From NCBI GenBank assembly GCA_024305405.1, contig JAKNDB010000097.1, positions 346,153-410,152 of the forward strand: a stretch of DNA of 64,000 bases. Reading direction: 5' to 3'. Position numbers and translations under genes: made by a program. The DNA comes from Dirofilaria immitis. Lineage: Eukaryota > Nematoda > Chromadorea > Rhabditida > Onchocercidae. Positions within the stretch are counted from its first letter, which is position 1. Each line of letters begins with the position of its first letter. Shown piece after piece: positions 51,376-63,807 of this stretch. The notes under the pieces were generated by a model, which was not told where the DNA came from, searched no databases, and was given only the letters and a program-made list of their open reading frames with translations.

Positions 51376-52711
51376 CACATAACACAGCGCAGTGTTGTGA
51401 GGATTCTTGCAATGGAAACATGAGCGTTTCTTTTGTTACAATTATTTGTTGCGTGCCCCGTCCGAAGGCAATTAAGACATGCGTTATTTTTCTTAGATAT
51501 TCCATTCGCTGTTTGAGTGTGGGATACGTGGAGCATTCGTTATCCCAATGGTCCTTGTTACAAAATGCACAAGGTCTTTATCCCTAGCAATTTTCTTGGG
51601 TTGTGTGGTTGACTAGCTTGATTTGGTTGATTTGAATTGTTTTATTGTAGATAACGCAGAGGTTTCTTCCTTATTATTATGTGATGCTCGTTTTTGTTTG
51701 AAATTTATCGATTTCTTCTCATTGCTAAAGGATTGGTTTCTAGCTACTTCTTCATTTATTTGAACTAATTCTCCTAATATTTGCCGGAGTCGATCTATTG
51801 ACCAAGCTCCTCTTTTCTTTTGTTCATAATGTGTAATATCCAAATGGGTAACTTACTTTCTTTAGAAGTTTCGATACTGCAATGGTCCAAATTTTCTCCG
51901 ATCGCTTCTAACTGTCGTAGTATTCTTTCAATTGCTTCTATTGTTGCTTTCCAATCTCGATCACTTCTTTTGATAGATTGCAGTTCGGCATATAAGGATT
52001 TCTTGATAATAGAATCCTCACCGAATTTTTCAATTAATACCTTTCGAATGATATTGTAATTTTGGGGGCAATATCGTAACCTCTAACAGCTAAAAGAGCT
52101 TCTCCTCTTAAGCAGGACATTAAATAGCTTAGTTTTTGAACGTCTGGTATAGCTTGAAAATGCACTGCTACATCGAAACTATTCCAGAACTGCCTCCACG
52201 TTTTAGGATCCCCACTAAATGTGGGTAATTGTAGTTGTTGTAAGTGCACTGTTACTTGTGGGCCAATTGCAGATACTTCATTTAGATTACCTTGACTTAT
52301 ATGTCCTGATGTTAGGCTACGAATGGCTATCTCAAGATCTTTATTATATAACTTTAAAGTAGTTTTGACTTCCCTACCTTGACTTAATAATCGTAAAATA
52401 CCTTTTTCTTGATCGGCCATTTCGATATAAATTTCTTCCTCTTCTTTCTTTCTTGCTGCATTTGTCGTTTTCTGGATATAGTCGAGCCAATTGTTGTTGC
52501 TAATTTCAAGAATACTAACATATTGCTCGATTCGTTCCAATTTTTCTCCAATAGTTCTTTTTCGAACTTCGTATAGGTGACGCGTTTCTTCCTGCGTTAA
52601 TTGTTGATCGACCGGCAATAAATCCGATAAATCCAATTCGTTTATTTCGGTGAGCAGTAGCTCAAGTTTCTCTAATGTCGGTTGAGCGCTTTTGATTAAG
52701 CTGGTTGACAT
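51376..52711 (-). pseudogene. gag of the BEL element
   Basis: ATG at 52711 (MSTSLIKSAQPTLEKLELLL), 9 nt downstream of the primer-binding region. Coiled-coil-like Lys/Glu segments are followed by the BEL gag signature LPTFSGDPKTWRQFWNSF and YLMSCLRGEALLAV. The frame changes at a C-run (52064-52068) and continues ELQSIKRSDRDW. Three zinc-knuckle-like motifs follow: CAFCNKDHWDNEC (51533-51571), CLNCLRTGHATNNC (about 51438-51479) and CFHCKNPHNTALC (about 51376-51413). The gag packages element RNA in virus-like particles. Confidence 0.85.
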
Positions 52712-52720
52712 CCCGGTAAT

Positions 52721-52738
52721 TTCCTGCCTGTGGCACCA
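52721..52738 (-). other. Primer-binding-site-like sequence
   Basis: TGGTGCCACAGGCAGGAA on the minus strand, five bases inside the 5' LTR. The TGG start matches the CCA end of tRNAs; the specific tRNA is not identified. Confidence 0.6.
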
Positions 52739-52743
52739 AAAAT

Positions 52744-53167
52744 TGTTGTGGAAGATTTTTGTTGCGGGACAATCAACAAGTAACGAAAATTTTATTAGGA
52801 AAAAAAGGAGGGAAGGGAAGACAAATCGCAAACTGGAGCCAAGGAAATGAAAAACAAAACAAGCTTAAATCTGTTGCTGTGGTTGTGTTTATATAGGGTG
52901 ATAAAAGGGGCGTGATGAGAGAAAAAATTTGGATTGGTAAGATTTGTAAATAGATAAAACAGATATTTTAAGAGGAACAAATGTGGGAAAGGAATTTGGG
53001 TGAATGATGAATAAGAAAATTTACATAAATATTTTGATTAGTGCAAAAACAGGAAATCGTTGACGGATTAGTGTGAGAACAGGAAATCGTTAATGAATTA
53101 ATTATTTGTTACAAAAATGTATTTTTTAGGAATAAATTTGAATTAATTTCCTCTCGGTTTCCCGACA
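52744..53167 (-). repeat. 5' LTR
   Basis: 424 bp, minus-strand TGTCGGGAAACCGAGAGG... to ...CTTCCACAACA. Same family as the solo LTR at 63102-63544. Confidence 0.92.
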
Positions 53168-53172
53168 ACATG

Positions 53173-54390
53173 ATGAAAGAAAAGAAAAGGAAAATCTTTT
53201 GGATAACAATTGGTTTATTAGCCGGGATAAATTAATCAGAATAACTATTCGAATATTCAAATTATTAGACGTATCTGCTACAAACATATACTAATTATCA
53301 AAAATATCTCTAAAATCTATTAATTCTCAAGAATACAACAGAATAGTATCTTATCAAAGAATCTCAGAAGAATGAAGTCACAAAAAGGAAAATGGCAACT
53401 AACAATCGATAATAATGGATTGCTAAGAACCGGTGGATGTATAATAGAATCTGAATTGAAGAAGAATGCAATCTATCTGATTTACTTCCTAAAAAGATTT
53501 AGGATAATATCACTGATTGTCATTATACATAAAAGAAAGTTTCATAGTGAGATAAATCAAATACTAACTCAATCAAGACGAAATTTCTGGATAGAAAAAG
53601 CAAGATGTGAAAAGCATCATCAACAGAGATTATATGTTGTGTAAACAATGGAATAATACACTATTCCAACTAATGAAATTATTCCTCATATTTAAAAGAA
53701 CATATACAACGTTATCTGTATTTACGAATATTGGATTAAATTATAGCCAGTTAACATTAAAGAACAATTACCAAGTACCAAACACTTGATTGCATTTTTT
53801 TGTTATTTGACCACTCGAGCAGCACATATTGAAGTAATACAAGATTTAAGTAGAAGTTTTTCTACATCCGCTCATACGGGTAACAGACATAACAAACTAT
53901 ATAGGAACTTTTAAGTAAAGTAGAAGAGACAATAAGACTTACTGTAAGCAAAGTAAAACATGTAGACATTAGCTTAGAGAATGTATATGGAAAATGAAGT
54001 ACTTTCTCTAATACAAAAATTTATTGTACGTCATAGAAACAATAATAAATGACAGCGAATCTAACTTTAAAAAAATAAATGAGATCTATAATGCAAATAG
54101 TATATAATCTCAATGAAAATTTCCCAGGACTTTGTTACTGCAGTAAAAATAAAATTGAGTGGAATCATATTATTCTTCACGCTCATGGTAAGGAAGTATA
54201 TATGAATGATTAATTAGAATGATAATATCAGCATCTTTAACTAATAAAGAATTTTTTAAAATACAAGGGAATTTGGAGAGAAATTGGATTGTTGGAAGGA
54301 AAATAAATGACACGAAATCAAATAACAGTACATTATCAAAAATTACTGGCGACGAGAAAATAACTAACTGTCTTTGATGATAGATGTTTA
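53173..54390 (+). pseudogene. Older BEL pol remnant, right part (integrase)
   Basis: It continues the interrupted host element: NGLLRTGGCIIESELK, then an integrase zinc-binding-like stretch (HSEINQILTQSRRNFWIEKA), TTRAAHIEVIQDLS matching integrase core strands, and fading similarity to about 54380. Many stops and shifts, older than the element inserted into it. Confidence 0.65.
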
Positions 54391-55519
54391 TTTTATTACA
54401 GACTTTTTAATGATGTCAATTTACAATAAAATTCTTTTAATAAGATTGTCATTAGATTACCATAAAATTTTTTTCATAAGATTACCTTAAAATCCCCTTT
54501 TAATCCTTAGGTTCTTTTTAACGATGCCATTAGATTATGTGTCCAAAAGGAGATGCTCAGATAACAATACTGCTAATTATCCAAGAAAAAATAAGCTATC
54601 ATGAATTTCATGTTGACATGCTCGAGATCACAAATAAGGTTCGGCAGAGTTTATTCAAAAAACAACAATTATTTCGATAAAAAAGAAAAAGAAAATACGT
54701 CGAAATGATGACAATCCATAAAGCATTTTAAATTTAATTTATCGTGATCCTAAGCACTGCAAACAATTTTATGGTGACTTCGATATCACTGTACTTTTTT
54801 GAAATATACCGAACTGTGAGATTAATCGAAATATTTCACAGTACAGATATATCGAGATGTTTTTGTATCCTATAATTATTTCGGAAATATCAACTACTAA
54901 TATGATATGAAACTTTGGAAAGTTATAAACATTTGCCAATATTGATATCAGACTCTAGAAAATCGTAAAAATTTGCTAACTAAGAATTTCATTTTTAATC
55001 TTCGATAACATAAATGTTTATGTTTTTATCCATTAAAGGCACCATTTCTCACATCATTCATTTCACCATTGACTTAATTTTTCACTACCTTACTTCTTTG
55101 CGAAACATATCGGGAAAACTGTTGAAAGATAAACAATAATGCATTGAAATAATAAAATTATTTTTTATAAAATTTCTCGTACATTTGATAACAAACTAAA
55201 AGAATGGACAATAAAGATATCGCCAAGAAACGTTTAATAAAAGCGAGCACAAGTGGAAAAAATTAGTTTCGTTTTGTTGGCAAATATTGGCTTACAGCCA
55301 TTATACTTGAGAAACCGGATAAAATAAATGTTAGCATCAAACATACAAATATTAATAACATTGATAAATTTCAAGCAGATTTTGTCAAATTTTACAAGCG
55401 CATATTTTCTGGCACAAGTATCTCTAATGTAAACTACTTTTTGCTAGAGCAAAAAAATTAAATTTATTAGATTATTATAAGTAACCAAGCCAGTATTTCT
55501 GCTGTTTGAATATTTTAAC
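54391..55519. other. Spacer, possibly degraded repeat DNA
   Basis: Short partial repeats (ATTAGATTACCATAAAATTT / ATAAGATTACCTTAAAAT at 54460-54500). No gene is seen. Confidence 0.4.
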
Positions 55520-55690
55520 TTCATCTTAAAAAATTTTGGCTTAGCAATATTGGCACTAACCTTAGTAACAAAACTCTTGTTGCTTCCTTTGTCCAACAGG
55601 TCATATATTTTCCTACTTCTTCTCGATAAGGAACAATTCTATTTACTAGGCATTCGTCATCAATCTTTTCCATCAAATAGCATAAATTGG
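55520..55690 (-). pseudogene. BEL protease remnant
   Basis: Minus strand reads YDLLDKGSNKSFVTKVSANI, parallel to LFDIGSQSSFISTKLAN of the full element. The catalytic motif is changed to DKGS. Isolated and decayed. Confidence 0.45.
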
Positions 55691-56691
55691 CCAGTATTAT
55701 CTTCTATGTCTCTTATACTTTTTCCTGCTATTGAAACAAATTTCGAGTTTTACATTTCATTATTCCTAAATAAATTTTCTCTAGCAAGAGGTTTACTTCA
55801 TGATCATCACATTACATAAAATTCTACAAGATTCTAATATTTTTTTAAATCGAATGATGAATCCGATATTATGTAACAAGTAAGATTTTTGCATATCTGA
55901 TATGCTAATTTATTATCTTATTTAAATAGTACCAAATGCTACGCATAGCTATATGCTAATTTACAAAAAAAAAGAAAGAAAAGTCTTAACTATTTTCTTC
56001 CACAGCTGTGCAATTTCCATTTTTGTACTCGTATGCCACATCCAATAATTTTGAGTATATAAAGGATTAGTTAAACTAGGGTATGTTCATCTTCATCTTC
56101 ATTTTGATTCTCTTCTAAATCCCTTTTTTTCTCTTCATTAATTCCTTTGATATTATCGTCGATGCTCAACTTCAAACAACATGCCCTTCATATTTCGCCC
56201 AGTTCATTATATTACAATAAAATTTCACTTACTGTTTTATGATAGTATCTCGGAAGTGATTCATTTATAATTGGGACTATTCTGAATCTATTTCGGTTTA
56301 TATTTTTATTCGAACAATAACAAAGGATAAACTATTGTAAGTTTTGAACAGTGACAATACTGGTATTCAGTAAGTCTTCCTTTAAAAATTAAAATTTAAT
56401 TCTTTCTACTAACAAAACTAATAACACCTATCTTTTATTTTTTTTTCCACGACAAAAGTTTTTAGTGCCTAGGTAAGATAAAGTTCATGATTTCATTATA
56501 CTAAAAAGTGTAAAATCTGGAAAGTGGCGAGTGATAAACTTCTTCCAAGAAATAAGAACATAAGATATAAATATCTCAATAATAAAGCTTGCCATACCCA
56601 GAACGATTTTAAATATTTGAAATCAAAAGTCGACTTTTTGATGATAAAATTTTATGAGACTACAAATGTTTATTCAAGGAGCGAACGATAG
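55691..56691. other. Spacer
   Basis: AT-rich; no gene is seen. Confidence 0.4.
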
Positions 56692-57105
56692 ATGAAGCGA
56701 TTATCTCAAAAATTTCTTACCGTAGCAAAAAAAAGGGAGGAAGAGGAAAAATATAAAGAACTGATGATAGAGCAATTTTTTCAACGATATTTTAATTGTG
56801 ATTTTGCTTCAACTGTATTTTCTTATCATACTTATCAAATTGCCTACTTTGTTTCGATAAATCCCAATAAAATAAACCTTGACGCAATCAACAATTCAAA
56901 CTCCTTATCATTCAATCAAGGAGAAACTTCGCTGCTATCAAATTCATGCAATCAAAAAGGAGAATTCTTTAATCTTCCACCAAATACAACTCTTAAAAAT
57001 CTTATCAAATCAAATCAACGATTTTCGAAACATAGCATTCAGAAATTAAATTATCTGATGTTTTGTCTAAAAGGCAATACTGTCACAATAATTGAAATAC
57101 TTTAG
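56692..57105 (+). pseudogene. BEL gag remnant
   Basis: The open frame contains FNLPPNTTLKNLIKSNQRFS and SIQKLNYLMFCLKGNTVTII, matching in order the gag signature LPTFSGDPKTW... / VQKLSYLMSCLRGEALLAV with key residues lost (FSGD, W and F missing). KKREEEEKYKEL upstream matches the coiled-coil part. It belongs to an element other than the pol remnant at 53.2-54.4 kb, because gag lies downstream of it in the same orientation. Confidence 0.5.
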
Positions 57106-58888
57106 AATATAAAGATATGGGATAATTTAGATATTATCATGTCATCTCAAATTTAACAATTGATTTGTAGTATAAAATTCACAAATCATAGTATAAAATT
57201 TCAAAATAAATAAACTCCAATAAAATTCTAAAATTTAACTCTGAATAAATAAATCACTAACAACTTTTTATCTAAAATTATAATATAACTAACTGTAAAA
57301 CATATATTACCTTTCTAATTAATCATTTTAAATTTACGAAAATGATATAATTGTTTTTATCAAAACTTTTTTATAGAATATGTAAAATTTGTAAGTAAAC
57401 ATATATTTATTAATCTTTTAGTTAAACAAAATGCTTAATTAATATAATCAATTGTTGTATAATAAATTATAAAATTTTTTTATGTTACATTTATTGTTTT
57501 TTTTTTGATTCTCTATATCAAAGGAATGCTATTGATAATAAAAATTGTAAACATCGTTACCATAAATAAAAAAAGAGTGCACTTGTTGTAAACTGAATCT
57601 TTTTCACTATTAACGATATCAAATTTTTGTCAATACTATCTTTTTATTTTTATCCTAATGCTATTGTTAGTGTATCGTGTGCATTAACATGTTTTTTACG
57701 ATAATAATACTCGTGAAGTATTTCATTACTTTATCGAGTTGTTACTTCGTACCTGCGTTTCTTATTCTCATCTCTTACAAAAGAGAATTGTTGAATTTTT
57801 GATATAGCTAAAAAAAAAAAAAAGACCATAATGTCATAACGAGAATACTAACTACAAATTCGGCAAATCGCTCACCATAAAAAGATCACGCTATAACAAG
57901 CTGCGAATCATCAGAAAAAAGACTAGAAGACAATTATTGAAGCGACTGAAACTATACAACAATAAATAGAAGTAATAAAAGAGAATTATATATCATTTTA
58001 GCATCGAAAATATTATTGAAAGTAATTTGCCGGCTTAAAAATTAACATGGAATGAATTAGATGATTATCTCAGCCAAAACTTTGCTTGTACAAATCATCA
58101 CTATCATTATTATTATCATCACCATCATTATCATCGTTGTTATCATTCCAATAAGTATTCTTCTTGAGCTATCAGTAAAATGCTATATGCTGTAATTACA
58201 AGGTTGGTGACTATTTCTTTTTCATTTCTTTCGGAACTTTGGAATTGAAGGAAAATTTCTGATTTTTTCTGAATTATTCTGTGTTTTTATTCTCTAGCCT
58301 TAGTGCTGTTTTATTATTTTCTGAAAAAAAAATTAAAATTTCTCTTAGGATGACTTTAGTAATGAAGTAGCAGTAATAGTTTGAGGAAATAAGACATTCT
58401 AAATCAGGACATATATTTTTTCCTTTTGTTATCATATCATTTTTGTTAATGGCCTGCAACTATACTGAAATTATGCTTTGACATGATTTCTGAAATTATT
58501 ATTTTCTATTATTTCGTTTTTTTTTGGAAAGAAGAGCAGATTTTTGAGATGGAAAGTGAGAAATTTCTATTGTGGATGTGATAAATGTGATTCATAATAA
58601 GAAGTTGATAATTTCATAATAAGAAGTTGATAATTTCAATGTGTATGAATACGTTTCATTCAATATAACTCATTGCAACGATTTCAGATTACTCACTAGA
58701 TATATGATAGTATAATGCAATGACTTTTAAAAATATGCAAAAATCGTAATAAAAATGAAAGGTAATGATTTTCAGATACAGCATGTTTTGTGAACTAATG
58801 ATGATATAATTTAAATCAGTTTATTCCGCTAATTTAGTCAAATAATCAATAAGTTTCAATTGAATTTCATTATTAAAATTACTGAAGG
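57106..58888. other. AT-rich spacer
   Basis: ATC/ATT-rich microsatellite near 58095-58150 and a 21-bp duplication (ATAATAAGAAGTTGATAATTTC) at 58597-58638. No gene is seen. Confidence 0.45.
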
Positions 58889-61286
58889 TTAATCGTAGAA
58901 TGATTGAGTGATCGGTGCGAAGTTAATGCGTTTATCACCTGGTTCCAACGTAACACAAAACTTATGGAAGAATGGTATTCCAAGTGCGACTGATTTATCC
59001 AAAATATTTTTATTTCTTCTGAATGCAAGTTCACATCGGTTATTGTTCTGGAAAATCAATTTATATGATATTTATTCCTTAATGGATTAACGATGGGAAA
59101 GTTTTTTCAGTCACTTAAAATCAAAATACTAAAGGAATATTTCGGCCACTAAAAATATTCCATTAAGAATTTATTCCGTTATGATGATTCTATGTTTATG
59201 AACTTAGTTACTATCGCTATGAATGGAATATACATGAGAATAATGAAGACAGAAATGAAGCCTGGAATTTTTATTTTTGTTACTTTTTTCTCGGATATTA
59301 ATTTCAATAGATTATAAAAGAATAAGAACTAACATCATGTTTGATAATGAAATGTTTTGATTCAATGGTGTAATTGTTCTCACGGGTTTGCAACACAAAT
59401 GGTTCAAATGATTCGTTACAGTCTACCATATACTTCCCCGTTATTCTATCTATCTGAAATATTTTCATATTGAAGGTAACAAATTAAATTAAAAGATAAA
59501 GTTAGTGAAGTTATGTGCGAGAACTAACCTCTGCTTTGAGATTTCGAACAATTTGTTCCATGAATTTATGGGGAACACGAATATATGATTTGACGGTATG
59601 AGGATATGCAAAAATTTTCCGCAAGTCATTTCCATAACTTACATTACCCATTTTGATGAATAAATATTCGAAATTATAACGATTTGTGGAATTAACAAGC
59701 GATTCATTTTTTTCGTATTTCAAATCGCACAATCTATCATTACGTCCACCAAGCGTTAGTACAGCTGTCTTATCAAGATCCTGCATTTTATAAATATTAA
59801 TCTTAATAAAAACGGTACAGTTTATGTTCATTGATACTTCTGAAATAAATTTACATCGAGTTGACATCATGGGATAATTGCAAATTTCCCTGAAATTAGC
59901 TAGTAATTTAAATTTTTAATTAATGATAAAATTGAAGATTTGCCAATATGCGTCAAAAGTTTTTCATCAAAATATACGGTCATCGTTCAGGTTTTATAAT
60001 TATCCAGTTTTTATTCATATTCCTAACGAAATATGAAAACAGATCAGGATAATTTTCTTATTTTAGAAACATCATATTAATGAAGTGAAAAATATAAAAT
60101 ATTCTTACCAATGATGGTAATGCGATAGTGATAATGGGATCAAACTGTTTATTTTGGATGGCCTCCCTTAACGGATTATCCGCGATATTACTACTCTTTT
60201 GATAATTGGATATGGTATCGGTGTAGTATAAGGATGGAAAACCGAAAAGTCCATTTACAATGCCATCGACATGTAATGCTGATAAACCAAATACGCCATC
60301 AATTTGTTGATAATCTTTTATTTCGAGCCAATTTAACAGATTTAGTGAACCGAATGGTGAATTTATGAAATTTAAGCGCCCATTATTAGATGAATTGATC
60401 TGAAAAAATAATATTTTAAACTTCAAATTGCGATTTAGAGAGCGATATTGCTTGGAATCCTTGTTTGGAGATTATTTGCAAATATTCTTATCAATGGATT
60501 TGTTAGACAAAATTCTTTCATCACAATGCTTTACTTGAGAAATTACTCTGAAAACTTTGGTTGCCAATCGGAATAAAATTAATGAAACAATACAAATTAT
60601 GGTAAAATATTCATTTAATTATTAATTGTCTGTAAGACCAAAGAATCGAGAAATGTACCGAAATATTATCATTCCACATTAATATGGTAACTAATTTAGT
60701 ACCACGATTTTCTATTCGCAAAGTCGGAAATACTGTAGTACAGGTACACGAATCCAGGTTTGAATATGCAGTTTTAGCATTGCATAATTTGTGTCTGCAA
60801 TTTGTTAAAAATGATTTGAGTAAGTGTTAATTGATGATTTCAAAATTTAAAAACTTCATTTCACTTAACGATCTATTATCTAAAAATTTTTCGAATAATT
60901 TCTGCAAATCGCAAATTAATTTTGGGCATGTAGAAGGAAAAAAGGTAAACATACAGAGGAGAAGATCCGGCAACACAAAGAAATGTGGTTACAGTATCCA
61001 GAAGAACTGTGAATTCTTTTTCCGGGCTGCCAATCATCAATTTTAGAGCATATCCAGTATGATCCTAAGCGAAATGTAAGATATCAGATTGAACGGTAAA
61101 ATTTGCTTAAAATAAAAACATTAATTTTAATTGCAGCTGAAACAATAATTGTTTAATTTAATTTTATGAAATAATTAAATAACATACGTTATATGCGCTG
61201 TAAATAGGTTGCAAATTCACATGATATTCAGCAAATGTTAGCGCTATTAGAGAAGTACAGAGGATGACTATTAGTCTATCGTTCAT
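58889..61286 (-). CDS. Secreted pepsin-fold protein (peptidase A1 homologue) with altered catalytic motifs
   Basis: Seven exons, 61188-61286, 60955-61064, 60659-60794, 60109-60399, 59529-59780, 59334-59453 and 58889-59047, join in phase to give 388 residues, the usual length of a pepsin-like protein. Residues 1-19 (MNDRLIVILCTSLIALTFA) are a signal peptide. Family landmarks: LKLMIGSPEKEFTVLLDTV (first catalytic site), DGVFGLS, ADNPLREAIQNKQFDPIITI, VLTLGGRND, KYMVDCNESFEPFVLQ (Cys-loop strand), and a C-terminal LGIPFFHKFC...DKRINFAP. The first DTG is DTV. The position of the second DTG reads AYPHTVKSYIRVP, that is HTV, so its catalytic Asp is lost. The flap Tyr is not evident (ILMWNDN). It is therefore probably non-proteolytic, like known inactive pepsin-fold proteins such as cockroach Bla g 2. 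A short propeptide is possible after the signal. The acceptor at exon 5 could alternatively lie about 60 bp upstream (TTTCAG near 59840). Confidence 0.85.
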
Positions 61287-63101
61287 CTTTCTTTCAAGAA
61301 TTGACCAACTTCGAATGAAGTTTCTGAAGAGTTTAAAGGATAAGGAACAAGCAAGAATATTTTTGATTTTTCATATTTTTGTATAAACGCAAAGACGTAA
61401 AAGGTTCATTCATTTTCAGATTAAACAAATTTCGTTATTCACAAAAATGTATCTTTTCAAGAATCGTAACTTATGACTTAGATTTATTTATTGATAATAG
61501 GAAGTTATTATTACTATTGATGGAATATTTTGCGTATTCTTGGCTCATTGAATAATTTTAAAGAACTAAAGGAGTTTTAAGTTTTAATACTTTGGTTTTT
61601 AATACTCAAAAGAATGTCATGAGATTATATATTACATTTAATATGGAAAAACAATGAATTTGTAATAAATTCTTTAGATTATTTTGTTAAAACTTGAAGT
61701 TAAAGAATCTATATTTGTTTAAAACTTACCTGATTGCTTTAATTTGATCATTAATATTCTAGAATGATTATCTCTCGATAGACAAATCTTCGTTTTATAA
61801 CAATACACACATTAATAATTGACGATTTTTTCAATTGAAATACTAAGCTAACAGCTTTGAGTTATTTCATAAGCAAACAATTACTATTCTCGATTATTGT
61901 TCATTTCCTCAGAAAAATTACTAGTACTATCAGAATAATTACTAGGATCAATAATTCCTATTCATACTCGAAATAGCTCCAATACTTATTAAACACATTA
62001 TCTATGAAAATTATAAAAATTCAAAAAAGATGAAAGATATTTCGATAATTCAGCGTAGATGGCTTGATATTTTTGCATATCATTTGGAAACTACTGAGAA
62101 ATAAAGTCTGAAGAGCAACTTGAATAAGGAAATGAACTGAATTTCTTCTTGGCAGCAACATGGTATAAAGAAAAATTGAAGGAATTGAGCCAATGATTTC
62201 GGAGAGTAAAATTATTATGAATTGTTTTGAATTTGCTGTTCTGCTTATATATCATTTTTTAGCTAACTGATCTATGATATAAACAATTTTCATCCGATTA
62301 GCATTCTTCGGTCTGTCTGCAATCATCGAGATGAATTTGCATTCCTGAATAAAATTTTTATGCGACAATTTCACTGAAATATCCATCACCATCTAATAAA
62401 ATATAATATAAAAAAAAATCTAAAAATTGAAAATTACCTGCAAAATTCATTAACTTGGAGCAATAGTAGTTGAACATTTACATTATATTACTGAGAGTGT
62501 TTTTACCAAATTATGAAGTGAATTTAACTAATCGAATTTATTAACCGTTTTAATACTTTCGTATTTTCAGCGTGTATCATTTTCAATTTTTTGATTATTT
62601 TATTTATTTTTTTGTTTTTCATTGATCTTTCAGACATCAAATAATATTTGAAAAAAGTTATTAACGGCTTTTTTATAATGTCATAGTTCTGATAAATGTA
62701 GTATGTCAATTTACAAATTATTTCTTTAAAACATACTCCTACGGAAGTATTTATCTTTTGCTAATTTATCAATTTTTTTAATGCTCTGTTTTTTGTACAA
62801 CAAATTCATTTATTTTTTTGTACAACAAATTCATTTATAAAATATGCATAAAGCTCTTTTCATTTATTTCGACATCATTTCTATAATTCTTATGTCAAAT
62901 AATCCTATAGAATCATTCATTTTTGAATACAATTAATAAAAGCATTTTTCCTTTTTTTTACAAGATTAATATTTTAATTTTTATTTGGAAATATTTGATT
63001 TTTATTTGATGTTTAAGCAATGAGATTTTAGGATTCTAAGCTATTCAGAACATTCAATTTCAACTTGAGATCTATCTCGCCGTAAAGTTGCCTTCCAAGA
63101 T
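61287..63101. other. Intergenic spacer
   Basis: AT-rich, no exon recognised. A TTTTTTTGTACAACAAATTC segment is duplicated at 62793-62834. Confidence 0.45.
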
Positions 63102-63544
63102 TGTCGGGAAACCGAGAGAAAATTAATTCAAATTTATAAAATTCCTAAAAATACATTGTTTGTAACAAATAATTAAGCCATCAACGATTTCCTGTTTCTC
63201 ACACTAATCAAAACATTTATCTAAATGCTTCTTTCATCATTCACCCAATATCCTTTCCCACCTTATTCATCATTCGTCCCTCCTAAAACATCTATTTTAT
63301 GCATTTACAGATCTTTCCAATTCAAATTTTTTCTCATCACGCCCCTTTTTTTCACCCTATATAATCACAATCACAGGTACTCCAGGTGGCCTTTCTATTT
63401 CAAAATCATTACTTGTTGGTTGTTCCAAATACTTCTCAAATTCAACCGTATTGTAACGCATTTCGCCTAATACGAAATTATTTCTAATAAACAAAATTTC
63501 AAATTCTTCTGTGTTTGTCAACCGCAAGAAAAACTTTCACAACA
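63102..63544 (+). mobile_element. Solo LTR of the 8.3-kb BEL family
   Basis: 443 bp, TGTCGGGAAACCGAGAG... to ...CTTTCACAACA, clearly homologous along its length to the LTRs at 44870 and 52744 (in reverse) but diverged. Flanks AAGAT (63097-63101) and AAGCT (63545-63549) may be a decayed 5-bp target duplication. No internal region is present. Confidence 0.82.
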
Positions 63545-63672
63545 AAGCTATGTTAGTACAAGTAATTCGTTATTAGATAGCTGGAAAAATGAACGAATTA
63601 TAAATAGATCGAATTTTTTAATAAATAAATGAAATAGTTCTAATCGTTTAAATTTTATCAATTTCATTATAG

Positions 63673-63807
63673 ATGAATCGCTCCCTGAAATATGTTATGT
63701 TCGAATTAATATTTATTTCATTATTCCTTGATGATTTTGTAATCAGCGAAGATGGAAAAAATGAAGAAATAAAGCAGAATTATTTTTTCATTGATAATTA
63801 CGATTAA
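63673..63807 (+). CDS. Small secreted peptide candidate, 44 aa
   Basis: ATG directly follows TTTCATTATAG, an acceptor that in nematodes would place the spliced leader right at the start codon. The product begins MNRSLKYVMFELIFISLF, a signal-peptide-like N-terminus, then an acidic stretch (SEDGKNEEIK) and TAA. No homology is recognised. It may be complete or only the first exon of a gene running beyond the window. Confidence 0.4.
   Translation: MNRSLKYVMFELIFISLFLDDFVISEDGKNEEIKQNYFFIDNYD

Larger units (their letters stand above)
44870..53167 (-). mobile_element. Full-length BEL/Pao LTR retrotransposon with env-like region, nested in older BEL and carrying a solo LTR
   Basis: An 8298-bp element bounded by LTRs (44870-45285 and 52744-53167) and an ACATG duplication. 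On the minus strand the order is LTR, primer-binding-site-like TGGTGCC, gag, protease, reverse transcriptase, RNase H, integrase, env-like region, LTR. Protease before RT, integrase last, DIGS protease, YVDN RT box and the gag zinc knuckles are BEL/Pao features. LTRs start TGT and end ACA. They differ by a 14-bp indel and several substitutions, so the insertion is not very recent. A 550-bp solo LTR interrupts pol. Frame breaks in homopolymers (for example the C-run at 52064-52068) mean coding capacity cannot be judged from this assembly. Confidence 0.92.

Noticed and set aside
58908..59090. Plus-strand frame near 59 kb
   Set aside because: Antisense of the last exon of the pepsin-fold gene.
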